From assembly GCA_036477795.1 (NCBI GenBank), contig JAZGDL010000483.1, forward strand, positions 1 through 10,851: a DNA stretch of 10,851 bases, in the 5' to 3' direction. The notes under the pieces are model-generated. The model was given only the letters and a program-made list of their open reading frames with translations. It did not search any database and had not been told where the DNA came from. Origin of the DNA: JAZGDL01 sp036477795 (GTDB lineage Bacteria; Planctomycetota; Phycisphaerae; UBA1845). Below are positions 1 through 5,891 of the stretch, piece after piece. A program made the position numbers and the translations under genes. Numbering within the stretch: the stretch's first letter is position 1; every line of letters starts with the position of its first letter.

Positions 1-237
1 CACGGTCACCTCCGCCGTCCGGTTGCTGTTGTTGATTATGTTGAGGGCCACCCGCCCCGCCGGAAGTGGGGGCACAACGCGCCCGTCATCGGGCGCGAGG
101 GATTCGATGGGCGGCGCGTCCGGAGCGGCCCGGAAGAACTCCGGCGGCAACGACTGAAGGAACTCCACAAACTCAGCATCCGTGCACGCAAACGGCGTGA
201 TCGCAAGAATCGCTACGGTGACGGCCAGTTTTCTCAT
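1..237 (-). CDS. Putative small secreted protein or lipoprotein, N-terminal part only
   Basis: An open frame of 79 codons starts at ATG 237-235 on the minus strand and runs off the left edge, so the C-terminus is missing. The start is supported by a GGAGG Shine-Dalgarno about 11 nt upstream. The first 18 residues (MRKLAVTVAILAITPFAC) look like a signal peptide: two basic residues, a hydrophobic core, then Cys18. The Cys could be a lipidation site, but the residues before it (PFA) are a poor lipobox, so ordinary secretion is also possible. The mature part begins TDAEFVEFLQSLPPEFF and continues with a Pro/Ala-rich stretch into a segment with N-N-S-N-R that may be a beta-rich domain. I do not recognise the family. 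It is divergent from the HlyD operon across a 531-nt repeat-rich region and is probably transcribed independently. Confidence 0.6.
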   Translation of the reverse strand, partial: MRKLAVTVAILAITPFACTDAEFVEFLQSLPPEFFRAAPDAPPIESLAPDDGRVVPPLPAGRVALNIINNSNRTAEVTV

Positions 238-480
238 GACAGGCAAAGCCTCCAGTGGACAAGTGCACAACACGCCTGCACGTCGACGCATCTCCATCCC
301 CCGAAAGGTCGCGCGCAGGTGAACGCGGTGGCTCCGATTAACTACTTGAGCCGATAACGGCAGCATAGCAACAAACCGATACGGAGTCAATGAATCAAAC
401 GCCTGACGAGCGCTGAAGGTCCTCTAATACCAACACAACGTCGGCGATTGTCACTGAGTTCCGGCATCGTGCTCAGGATA

Positions 481-503
481 CCCCGCGCTTGCGCTTGGGG
501 CTC
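481..503. repeat. Dispersed GC-rich hairpin repeat, copy 1
   Basis: This is a 23-nt element starting CCCCGCGCTTGCGC and ending TTGGGGCTC, identical to the copy at 730-752. The CCCC and GGGG ends pair around a GC..GC inner stem, so it can fold into a REP-like hairpin. It continues into GGAT, and the last 17 nt of that form (GCGCTTGGGGCTCGGAT) recur inverted inside selD at 9841-9857. Confidence 0.85.
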
Positions 504-556
504 GGATCTGGATTCGGTCGCAGGGCAGCATGATCGGACTTGGGCCGGCACGGAGT

Positions 557-573
557 GGTCCGCACCGCGGACC
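557..573. repeat. Perfect 7-bp hairpin (GGTCCGC-ACC-GCGGACC)
   Basis: GGTCCGC at 557-563 is exactly complementary to GCGGACC at 567-573 around a 3-nt loop. No T-run follows, and no gene ends here, so it is more likely a dispersed palindromic repeat than a terminator. From memory, similar GTCCGC/GCGGAC elements are common in planctomycete intergenic DNA; I could not check this. Confidence 0.6.
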
Positions 574-622
574 CTACACTTATCTGCTGTTCTTGGGTTC
601 AAGGCCATGACAACCGATACCC

Positions 623-671
623 TATTGGGGATTGACGATTGACGATTGACGATTGGGGACTGGGGATTCCA
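623..671. repeat. Heptamer tandem array, GATTGAC type
   Basis: Seven-nucleotide units run in register: TATTGGG, GATTGAC three times, GATTGGG, GACTGGG, then a decaying GATTCCA. The same heptamer family appears in the opposite orientation at 913-968, inside the first gene of the operon, so the two arrays form a long imperfect inverted repeat about 240 bp apart. Confidence 0.85.
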
Positions 672-729
672 CTTCGTGCCTTCGTTATATCGCAGTGGTC
701 CCGTGTTCTTCCGTGTTGGGCAGTTGATG

Positions 730-752
730 CCCCGCGCTTGCGCTTGGGGCTC
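730..752. repeat. Dispersed GC-rich hairpin repeat, copy 2
   Basis: This is identical over 23 nt to 481-503. It ends 16 nt before the GTG start of the HlyD-like gene, so a hairpin could form in its leader, just upstream of the GAGGG-type ribosome binding site at about 754-758. Confidence 0.85.
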
Positions 753-768
753 TGAGGGTGGATAAATC

Positions 769-1737
769 GTGTTGGGGCGTCTGTCCAGCCAAGGCATACG
801 TGTCGCGGTGATGGCGATGCTGGGCATCAGTTTGGCTTCTCATCTTTCCGCGTCTGGTCAATCGTCAATACGAGAGGGACGAAGGGACGAAGGGAGAAGA
901 AGGGACAAAGTGCAATCCCCAATCCGCAATCCGCAATCGTCAATCGTCAATCGTCAATCGTCAATACCGATCGGGGGGCATTCCCCACGGACGGTGTCCC
1001 ACGGATTGCAATCCATGGGCTTTGTGTTGGCGGGCATCACCGCACCGCGGCGAACGGCCACGGTGGGTCCCGTTCAGCCGGGTCGAATCGCACAGGTAGC
1101 AGCCGACGAAGGACAGCGCGTTAGAGAAGGGGAGCTGCTGGTGCGGCTGATTGACGACGCCCAGCGGGTGCGGACGGAGATCGCCAGGGCGCGAGCCGAG
1201 TCGTCACTCGACGTCGAAATAGCCAAAGCGCGAATGGAGTACGCCCGGCACGAGCTTGACGACTTGATGCACTTGATCGGGGACGATTTCGCAGCGCCCA
1301 AAGAGGTGCGGTGTCTTGAACATCGCATCGTGAAGTTTCAGTTCGAGCAGGCCAAGCGTGAATACGAGCGAGAGAAGGCCCTTTTGGAGCAGCTACGAAT
1401 CAGGGCCCCTTTCGACGGTTACGTGACCAGGGTGCTCAAGCACCGTGGTGAGACGGTCAACGAACGTGAAGGCGTGATCACCGTGGTGCAGTTGGATCCG
1501 CTCGAGGTATTGATCGATTGCCCGCTGGAAATGGCCCACATGGTACGTGTCGGAGACCAGGTTCCGATTCGGGCGGTAGACGGTGGTTGGGGTGATCGCA
1601 CGGGGAAGGTTGTATTCCAGTCGCGCGTGGCGGATGCAGCGAGCCAGACGTTCAGGGTGAAGTTGCGCTTGGGGAACGAAGACGCCGGGTGGATATCCGG
1701 CCTCAAGGTCTACGTGGATTTCTCCGAGGCTCAGTGA
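769..1737 (+). CDS. HlyD/RND-type periplasmic adaptor with signal peptide and repeat-derived linker
   Basis: This encodes a 322-residue protein starting at GTG 769, with GAGGG about 10 nt upstream. Residues 1-30 are a signal peptide (hydrophobic VAVMAMLGISLA, then SASG), so the protein is exported. Residues 31-85 are a linker coded largely by dispersed repeats, with no resemblance to adaptor domains. The adaptor fold follows: first lipoyl half at about 96-130 (PVQPGRIAQV..VREGELLVRLID), an alpha-helical hairpin at about 131-208 rich in Arg/Glu/Ala, second lipoyl half at 212-243 starting with the typical RAPFDGYV, and a beta-barrel domain to the end. Members of this family bridge an inner-membrane transporter and an outer-membrane channel. 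Its stop overlaps the next ATG by 1 nt, so it is co-translated with the PilZ gene. The partner transporter is not visible. A start at the internal ATG 811 is possible but would cut the signal peptide. Confidence 0.82.
   Translation: MLGRLSSQGIRVAVMAMLGISLASHLSASGQSSIREGRRDEGRRRDKVQSPIRNPQSSIVNRQSSIPIGGHSPRTVSHGLQSMGFVLAGITAPRRTATVGPVQPGRIAQVAADEGQRVREGELLVRLIDDAQRVRTEIARARAESSLDVEIAKARMEYARHELDDLMHLIGDDFAAPKEVRCLEHRIVKFQFEQAKREYEREKALLEQLRIRAPFDGYVTRVLKHRGETVNEREGVITVVQLDPLEVLIDCPLEMAHMVRVGDQVPIRAVDGGWGDRTGKVVFQSRVADAASQTFRVKLRLGNEDAGWISGLKVYVDFSEAQ
859..968. repeat. Repeat block inside the HlyD-like gene: GGGACGAA octamers and CAATCNN heptamers
   Basis: The block starts with CAATCGTCAATAC (859-871). 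Purine-rich GGGACGAA-type units follow (873-909). Then come eight in-register heptamers at 913-968: CAATCCC, CAATCCG twice, CAATCGT four times, CAATACC. The sequence CAATCGTCAATAC recurs at 955-967, so the block is bounded by a 13-nt direct repeat spaced 96 bp (32 codons) apart. It stays in frame and adds residues of the type REGRRDEGRRR and SSIVNRQSSI between signal peptide and adaptor fold. Confidence 0.88.
998..1019. repeat. Imperfect 22-bp palindrome, sibling of 2187-2212
   Basis: CCCACGGATTG at 998-1008 faces CAATCCATGGG at 1009-1019, with one mismatch (C1002 against A1015). The arms match those of the perfect palindrome at 2187-2212 except near the centre and at that mismatch. It lies inside the HlyD-like coding sequence and encodes SHGLQSMG. 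Confidence 0.75.
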
Positions 1738-2174
1738 TGTTCGACGAAATCGAAAGCAGCTTGGGCGGGTCGTTTTCAGCGGACGAGGCGTTCAACGTTT
1801 TTCAGGAGTTGGAGCAAAACCGATCCGAGGAAATCCGCAAACAGCGATGCCGCTTCCGCGCGGCTGTCAAATCAGCCGTGACCTTGGAAGCGGGCAACAG
1901 CAGTGCAAGACGCAGCTTCAAGGCCAAAGGTGTTACCGGTGATATTTCGGAGTCCGGTCTGGGCGCGCTCTTCCCTGTGCCCATCGCCGTGGGCGACATC
2001 TATCGATTGCAGTTTGACCAGTCCGAGCTTGCCCTTCCATTGACCTTCGCCCGTTGCGTGCGATGTCGTCTTATTCGGGAAGATGCGTTCGAGTGCGGGT
2101 TTCTGTTCTTTGCCCCCATCGGTCTGCCCGAAAACCTTGGCGCGCACGAAAAGAGAGTGAAGTGTGAAGTGTGA
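1737..2174 (+). CDS. Stand-alone PilZ domain protein, probable c-di-GMP receptor
   Basis: This is a 145-residue protein. The ATG at 1737-1739 shares its A with the upstream stop (TGATG); an alternative start at 1689 would lie inside the HlyD-like gene and is less likely. Both PilZ signature motifs are visible: RxxxR at residues 37-41 (RCRFR) and DxSxxG at 69-74 (DISESG), followed by a beta-rich region in which VGD at 85-87 is typical of the fold. PilZ proteins bind cyclic di-GMP in the cytoplasm and pass the signal to a partner by contact. Residues 1-30 form an acidic N-terminal extension of unknown role. The last residues (KCEV) come from a heptamer repeat. Placement between two adaptor genes suggests that it gates this export module; that is inference. 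The closest known parallel is Alg44, where PilZ and an adaptor-like part are fused. Confidence 0.87.
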   Translation: MFDEIESSLGGSFSADEAFNVFQELEQNRSEEIRKQRCRFRAAVKSAVTLEAGNSSARRSFKAKGVTGDISESGLGALFPVPIAVGDIYRLQFDQSELALPLTFARCVRCRLIREDAFECGFLFFAPIGLPENLGAHEKRVKCEV

Positions 2175-2177
2175 AGA
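2157..2177. repeat. Three GTGAAGT heptamers at a gene junction
   Basis: Units GTGAAGT (2157-2163), GTGAAGT (2164-2170) and GTGAAGA (2171-2177) span the end of the PilZ gene and the start of the next. The third unit supplies both the PilZ stop (TGA 2172-2174) and the GTG start (2171-2173) of the following gene. Confidence 0.8.
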
Positions 2178-4177
2178 CGGCCGGCAAACCCACGGATTCG
2201 AATCCGTGGGTTCCGGAGGCACCAGCCATCGGACCGCAACCAGCCCAAGGCAACGTCAAGCGTCACAGCGGAGCGCTCCCTGACGGTCGCGGCTCTGAAG
2301 CAGACCGGCGAACTCGCTCCGATCCGTTCAGCGAAATTGCATCCCTGGCTCGCACGGCGTCATCACGGAAGGAATTGCTGGTCCGGGCGTTTCGTCAGAT
2401 CGCCGAGTGTCTGGGCAGCGCCTATGCTGCGATCTCCGTCCGCGAAGGTGCGACGGTCATCGAGGAGCATTGGCATAGTGGTCCGACCGATCCCAAGTTC
2501 TGGCGCGGGACCATTGAGAGATTCCTGACCGAGTCGCTGGGGGAGGGGATTGCCCGTGCGGAACTTCTGAATCCCAAAAAGGGAAGCACCAGGGTCGCCC
2601 TTCTTTCTGCACCGGTGACGGATGCTTCCGGCGCGGTCATTGGCTGTATTGCGCTGGTGGTGACGCGCGAGGGAGAGGCTGACGCCATGCACCGGCTGGC
2701 GCTGCTGGAGTCGCTCACGCGCTTCATGTCGTTCGTGGTGGAGCATGCCGAGGCGGCGGGCATCGCCCAAAGCCGCTCAGCGGCCGCGGCTCCGGACCAA
2801 TCGCTGGCCCGTTCGAGCGGCTTCAAAACGCCGGAAGAACTCGCCTTCGCCATGACGAACAATCTGCGCAACAAGATCGGGGCGGAGCAGGTTGCCCTGG
2901 GCCTGGTCTCGCATCGGCGCGTGAACATTCTCTCCGTATCCGGCCTGGACAGCGTGGCGACGCGAAGCCAGGGAATCCGCCATCTGCGGGCCGCCATGGA
3001 AGAGTGCCTTGATGTTGACCAACCCATTGTGTGTCAGGCTGAGTCATCCTGGTCTTGTGAAATCTATTCGAGCGGCCACTGGCTACACAAGCAATGGCAC
3101 GCCAGCGCTAAGGGGGCTGCGGTAGCGTCGATCCCATTGCACGCCGAAGGGCGAGTTGCGGCTGTCCTAAGCTTCCGGCGGCGAGCCGACGAAACCGTCA
3201 CCTCGGAGCTGATCGAAGAGATTCGCAAGCGGGCAGAGCCCTTCGCGCCGTCGCTTCTGCTGATCCGAGACGCAAACCGGGGGCTCTGGCAGCATGCGGT
3301 TGATTCGGCGGGCAACGCGGTGCGGGCCATTACAAAGCCCGGGCGCGTCACCGCCCGGGTGATTGCTGTGTTGACTGTCATCGCGGCCTGCTGGTTCGCG
3401 TTTGGTTCGATGACCTATGAGCTTACCGTTCCTTGCCGGATCGTGGCGGCTCAGAGCCGTCATGCCACGGCGCCGTTCGACGGAGTTCTGGAGTTCGTGG
3501 CTGTGGTGGAGGGTGACCGCGTGGTGAGCGGCCAGACCTTGTGCCGGTTTGACCGTCGGCCTCTGGAGCAGGCCCGTGCTGAAATCATTGCCGAGATTGC
3601 CGTTTTGGAGCGGGAGAAGGACCGGGCCCTGGCCGGGGCTTCACCGGTCGATTTTCAGCTTGCCCTGGCCAATCAGAAGCTGGCCCGAACGAGACTGAAT
3701 TCGCTGGAGGCACGCATGGACCGTGCTACGGTGGTGTCGCCGCTTGACGGAGTGGTCATCGCCGGCGACCTGCGCCAGAAGGTGGGGGCGGTTCTGGTCA
3801 AAGGCGAGCCGCTGTTTGAGATCGCGCCGCTCAGCAGTTGCATTCTGCAGTTGCAGATTCCGCAGCGGGACGTCGACGACGTAGCGCAAAACATGAGCGG
3901 GGAATTCGCGGTGCACGCCCGCCCGGAACAGGCCCAGCCCATGCACATTATTCGAGTCAAACCGAGCGCCGAAGTTACCGGGCAAAAGACCGTTTACGTG
4001 GCTGAGGCGGTCATGGATTTGAATAGGGAAGACCCGTCGCTGGCGCTCACGGCTCTGAGGGAGTGGATGCGTCCCGGCATGGAAGGAGTCGCCAAGGTGC
4101 AGGTCGGACGCCGTCCGGTATGGTGGGTCGCTTTCCACCGTATGATCGATTATCTGCGTATGAACGTGTGGTTGTGA
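2171..4177 (+). CDS. GAF-GAF-TM-HlyD membrane fusion protein
   Basis: This is a 668-residue protein starting at GTG 2171, overlapping the PilZ stop by 4 nt. Residues 1-50 are largely repeat-coded. Residues about 56-190 and 215-365 resemble two GAF-type sensor domains (hydrophobic strand pattern such as SAPVTDASGAVIGCIALVV at 146-164 and SIPLHAEGRVAAVLSF at 320-335). One membrane span follows at about 395-413. After it comes a HlyD-type periplasmic part: first lipoyl half with APFDG at 434-438, a helical hairpin at about 464-518, second half with SPLDG at 523-527, then a beta domain ending with RPGMEGVAKV at 634-643. The topology is N-terminal cytoplasmic sensor, single span, periplasmic adaptor. 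I infer that the GAF part senses a cytoplasmic ligand or binds the PilZ partner and controls adaptor assembly. The GAF ligand cannot be read from the sequence. Confidence 0.85.
   Translation: MKTAGKPTDSNPWVPEAPAIGPQPAQGNVKRHSGALPDGRGSEADRRTRSDPFSEIASLARTASSRKELLVRAFRQIAECLGSAYAAISVREGATVIEEHWHSGPTDPKFWRGTIERFLTESLGEGIARAELLNPKKGSTRVALLSAPVTDASGAVIGCIALVVTREGEADAMHRLALLESLTRFMSFVVEHAEAAGIAQSRSAAAAPDQSLARSSGFKTPEELAFAMTNNLRNKIGAEQVALGLVSHRRVNILSVSGLDSVATRSQGIRHLRAAMEECLDVDQPIVCQAESSWSCEIYSSGHWLHKQWHASAKGAAVASIPLHAEGRVAAVLSFRRRADETVTSELIEEIRKRAEPFAPSLLLIRDANRGLWQHAVDSAGNAVRAITKPGRVTARVIAVLTVIAACWFAFGSMTYELTVPCRIVAAQSRHATAPFDGVLEFVAVVEGDRVVSGQTLCRFDRRPLEQARAEIIAEIAVLEREKDRALAGASPVDFQLALANQKLARTRLNSLEARMDRATVVSPLDGVVIAGDLRQKVGAVLVKGEPLFEIAPLSSCILQLQIPQRDVDDVAQNMSGEFAVHARPEQAQPMHIIRVKPSAEVTGQKTVYVAEAVMDLNREDPSLALTALREWMRPGMEGVAKVQVGRRPVWWVAFHRMIDYLRMNVWL
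2187..2212. repeat. Perfect 26-bp palindrome
   Basis: AACCCACGGATTC at 2187-2199 is followed at once by its exact reverse complement at 2200-2212. It lies at codons 6-14 of the GAF-HlyD gene and encodes KPTDSNPWV. An imperfect sibling lies at 998-1019. It may be a dispersed repeat or a binding site; it can also form a hairpin in the mRNA just after the start codon. Confidence 0.9.
2271..2298. repeat. Dispersed GC-rich repeat (CTCCCTGACGGTCGCGGCTC type)
   Basis: The segment GAGCGCTCCCTGACGG..GCGGCTCTGA is read in frame as GALPDGRGSE within the N-terminal tail of the GAF-HlyD protein. From memory this motif recurs in planctomycete genomes; only this copy is visible in the window. It ends in GGCTC like the other repeats here. 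Confidence 0.5.
4025..4048. repeat. 24-bp direct repeat, copy 1 (inside GAF-HlyD gene)
   Basis: This is a 24-nt sequence beginning AGGGAAGACCCGTCG and ending CTGGCGCTC, identical to 4177-4200. Here it is translated in frame as part of REDPSLAL near the end of the adaptor domain. Both copies are followed by a GGCTC element. Confidence 0.9.
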
Positions 4178-4200
4178 GGGAAGACCCGTCGCTGGCGCTC
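4177..4200. repeat. 24-bp direct repeat, copy 2 (between genes)
   Basis: This is identical to 4025-4048, 152 bp away. It begins at the last base of the GAF-HlyD stop and fills most of the 34-nt gap before the M50 gene. It leaves no recognisable strong Shine-Dalgarno for that gene. Confidence 0.9.
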
Positions 4201-4211
4201 TGGGCTCGGTT

Positions 4212-5885
4212 ATGACTGGGACTGCTTCATCGGCACCGTCAGAATCACTTGCCGGCCGCTTCGGTTCGGTGCAAGTGGGTGTGCGCCAGGATCTGGAGGT
4301 TTCGCGGCATGTCTTTCGTGGCACGCCGGCCTACGTGGTCACCGATCCGATGACGTTTCAAAGTCACCGCCTGGAGGTGACCGAATACGCGATTTTTGAG
4401 GCCATCACGCCCTCCCGCGCCCTCAGCGACATATTTGAGGACCTGGTCAAACGCGAAGTGATGACCAGAGATTCCGAAGAAGCCTTCTACCGGTTCATCG
4501 TCACCCTTCACCGGTTTAATTTCCTGAACCTTCCGGTTTCCGACGACAAGTTGCTCTATCGAAGGCACGAGATGCGCCAACGCGCCCGACGCACAGAGAG
4601 GCTGACGAGCTTCCTTTTCCTCCGTATTCCGTTGATCAACCCGGACCGTTTCCTGCAATCGACCATCAACTACGTGAGGCCGTTGTTCACTCGGTGGTTC
4701 TTTGCCGTTTGGATGGTGCTGATGCTGGTGGCCGGGACCGTGGCCTTCCACCAGGGGGACAGGCTTTTCCAGCCGGTCGAGGGCGTGCTCCTGACCCATA
4801 ACCTTCCGCTGCTGATGGTGATCCTGGTAGGGCTGAAGGTGTTGCACGAATTCGGCCACGCCTACGCCTGTAAGCACTTCGGCGGCTACGTTCCGGAAAT
4901 GGGGGCATACATGATTGTGTTTGTGCCCTGCGCGTACGTTGATGCGTCGGCGTCGTGGTCGTTCACCAGAGTACGCGAGCGAGTCATCGTCTGTCTGGCG
5001 GGAATGTATATCGAGAGCATCTGCGCCGCAGTGGCGACGTTGGTATGGGCGGCGTCGCCACCCGGCCTGCTTCGTGACGTCGCCTACAACGTGATCTTCC
5101 TGGCTGGTGTTGTGACGGTTCTGTTCAATATCAATCCGCTCATGCGGTACGACGGGTATTACGTTCTCAGCGACCTGCTGCAGATTCCCAATCTTCGACA
5201 ACGATCCATACACCACGTGCTGTGCACGCTCAAACGAACGTTTCTAAGGATTCGCGTCGATGCCAAATCGGTTCCTCCCCGCCTTTCCGCGATTCTGTTT
5301 TGCTTTGGGGTGGGGTCCGGAATATATCGGTTTCTTGTGCTGGCGGGCATCGCGACACTGGTGGCAATGAAGATGGGCCTGGTTGGCCTGGCCCTGGGCC
5401 TTCTTCTGCTCGGCCGGACCATCTACGGGACGTTGCAGCGGTTCTGCAAGTATCTGTGGTTTGGCCAGGAAACCGCGCCCATTCGATTTCGGGCTGTGGC
5501 GTTGAGCCTCTTGGTCATTGTCGGCATTCCAAGTTTGATTTTTCTCGTGCCCATACGTTCGGATGTCTTTGCCACCGGCGTTCTGGCCTGCGCTGAGGAA
5601 ACCACAGTGCGTGCCCCCGTAGGCGGTTTCCTCACGCACACCGCGGTTCAGGCCGGCCAACAGGTCAGCCCCGGTGACGTGATCGTGCAACTGCAAGACG
5701 ATGAAGTTCTAGAGGCTGTCGCGTCCGCCAAAACCCAGGTCCAAGCATCCGACATCAGACACAGCGCCTGGATGGTGGAGGACCCCGCCAGGGCACGTCA
5801 GGAACTGGAGCAAGGCCACCTGCACCGCATGATGCTGGAGCGTCGGCAGCGTGATCTGGCGGATCTGGTCGTTCGAGCGGATTAG
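4212..5885 (+). CDS. Membrane M50 zinc metallopeptidase with PqqD/RRE-like N-terminus; frame ends at an in-frame TAG
   Basis: This is 557 residues from ATG 4212. Residues about 22-108 resemble a PqqD-like winged-helix domain, the fold used as RiPP recognition element: a beta region, then RLEVTEYAIFEAI and a helical segment. From about 160 onward it is a polytopic membrane protein. Within it is the zinc motif HEFGH at 212-216 (metal ligands H212 and H216, catalytic E213), and the third ligand is probably D314 in INPLMRYDGYY. Further membrane helices lie at about 258-280, 288-305, 360-400 and 427-447. Residues about 453-500 form a first lipoyl half-motif (RAPVGG at 467-472). A TAG at 5883-5885 then ends the frame where the second lipoyl half is expected; the same frame continues and resumes at ATG 5892. 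Intact relatives (for example the YydH-type 'peptide zinc metalloprotease' group) process or export peptides; the substrate here is unknown. The gene follows GAF-HlyD by 34 nt. Confidence 0.85.
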   Translation: MTGTASSAPSESLAGRFGSVQVGVRQDLEVSRHVFRGTPAYVVTDPMTFQSHRLEVTEYAIFEAITPSRALSDIFEDLVKREVMTRDSEEAFYRFIVTLHRFNFLNLPVSDDKLLYRRHEMRQRARRTERLTSFLFLRIPLINPDRFLQSTINYVRPLFTRWFFAVWMVLMLVAGTVAFHQGDRLFQPVEGVLLTHNLPLLMVILVGLKVLHEFGHAYACKHFGGYVPEMGAYMIVFVPCAYVDASASWSFTRVRERVIVCLAGMYIESICAAVATLVWAASPPGLLRDVAYNVIFLAGVVTVLFNINPLMRYDGYYVLSDLLQIPNLRQRSIHHVLCTLKRTFLRIRVDAKSVPPRLSAILFCFGVGSGIYRFLVLAGIATLVAMKMGLVGLALGLLLLGRTIYGTLQRFCKYLWFGQETAPIRFRAVALSLLVIVGIPSLIFLVPIRSDVFATGVLACAEETTVRAPVGGFLTHTAVQAGQQVSPGDVIVQLQDDEVLEAVASAKTQVQASDIRHSAWMVEDPARARQELEQGHLHRMMLERRQRDLADLVVRAD

Positions 5886-5891
5886 CACGCG

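Larger units (their letters stand above)
238..768. other. Intergenic region of 531 nt, a patchwork of dispersed repeats
   Basis: No convincing gene was found here; open frames in this stretch are low-complexity translations of repeats, such as peptides containing SEPQAQARG. It contains two identical copies of a 23-nt GC-rich hairpin repeat (481-503, 730-752), a different 7-bp hairpin (557-573), a heptamer tandem array (623-671) and a CTTCGTGCCTTCGT motif at about 673-686. It should also hold the divergent promoters for the leftward gene and the rightward operon, but I could not point to a convincing -35/-10 pair. Confidence 0.7.

Noticed and set aside
387..827. 146-codon open frame on the minus strand
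   Set aside because: It is mostly translated repeats (SEPQAQARG twice, NRQSSIPN). It overlaps the start of the HlyD-like gene and has no domain-like pattern.
623..968. CRISPR array
   Set aside because: The units are 7-8 nt in direct tandem with no spacers, and there are no cas genes.
4245..5216. 323-codon open frame on the minus strand opposite the M50 gene
   Set aside because: It is a shadow of the strongly supported M50 frame in GC-rich DNA, with no plausible hydrophobicity or family pattern.
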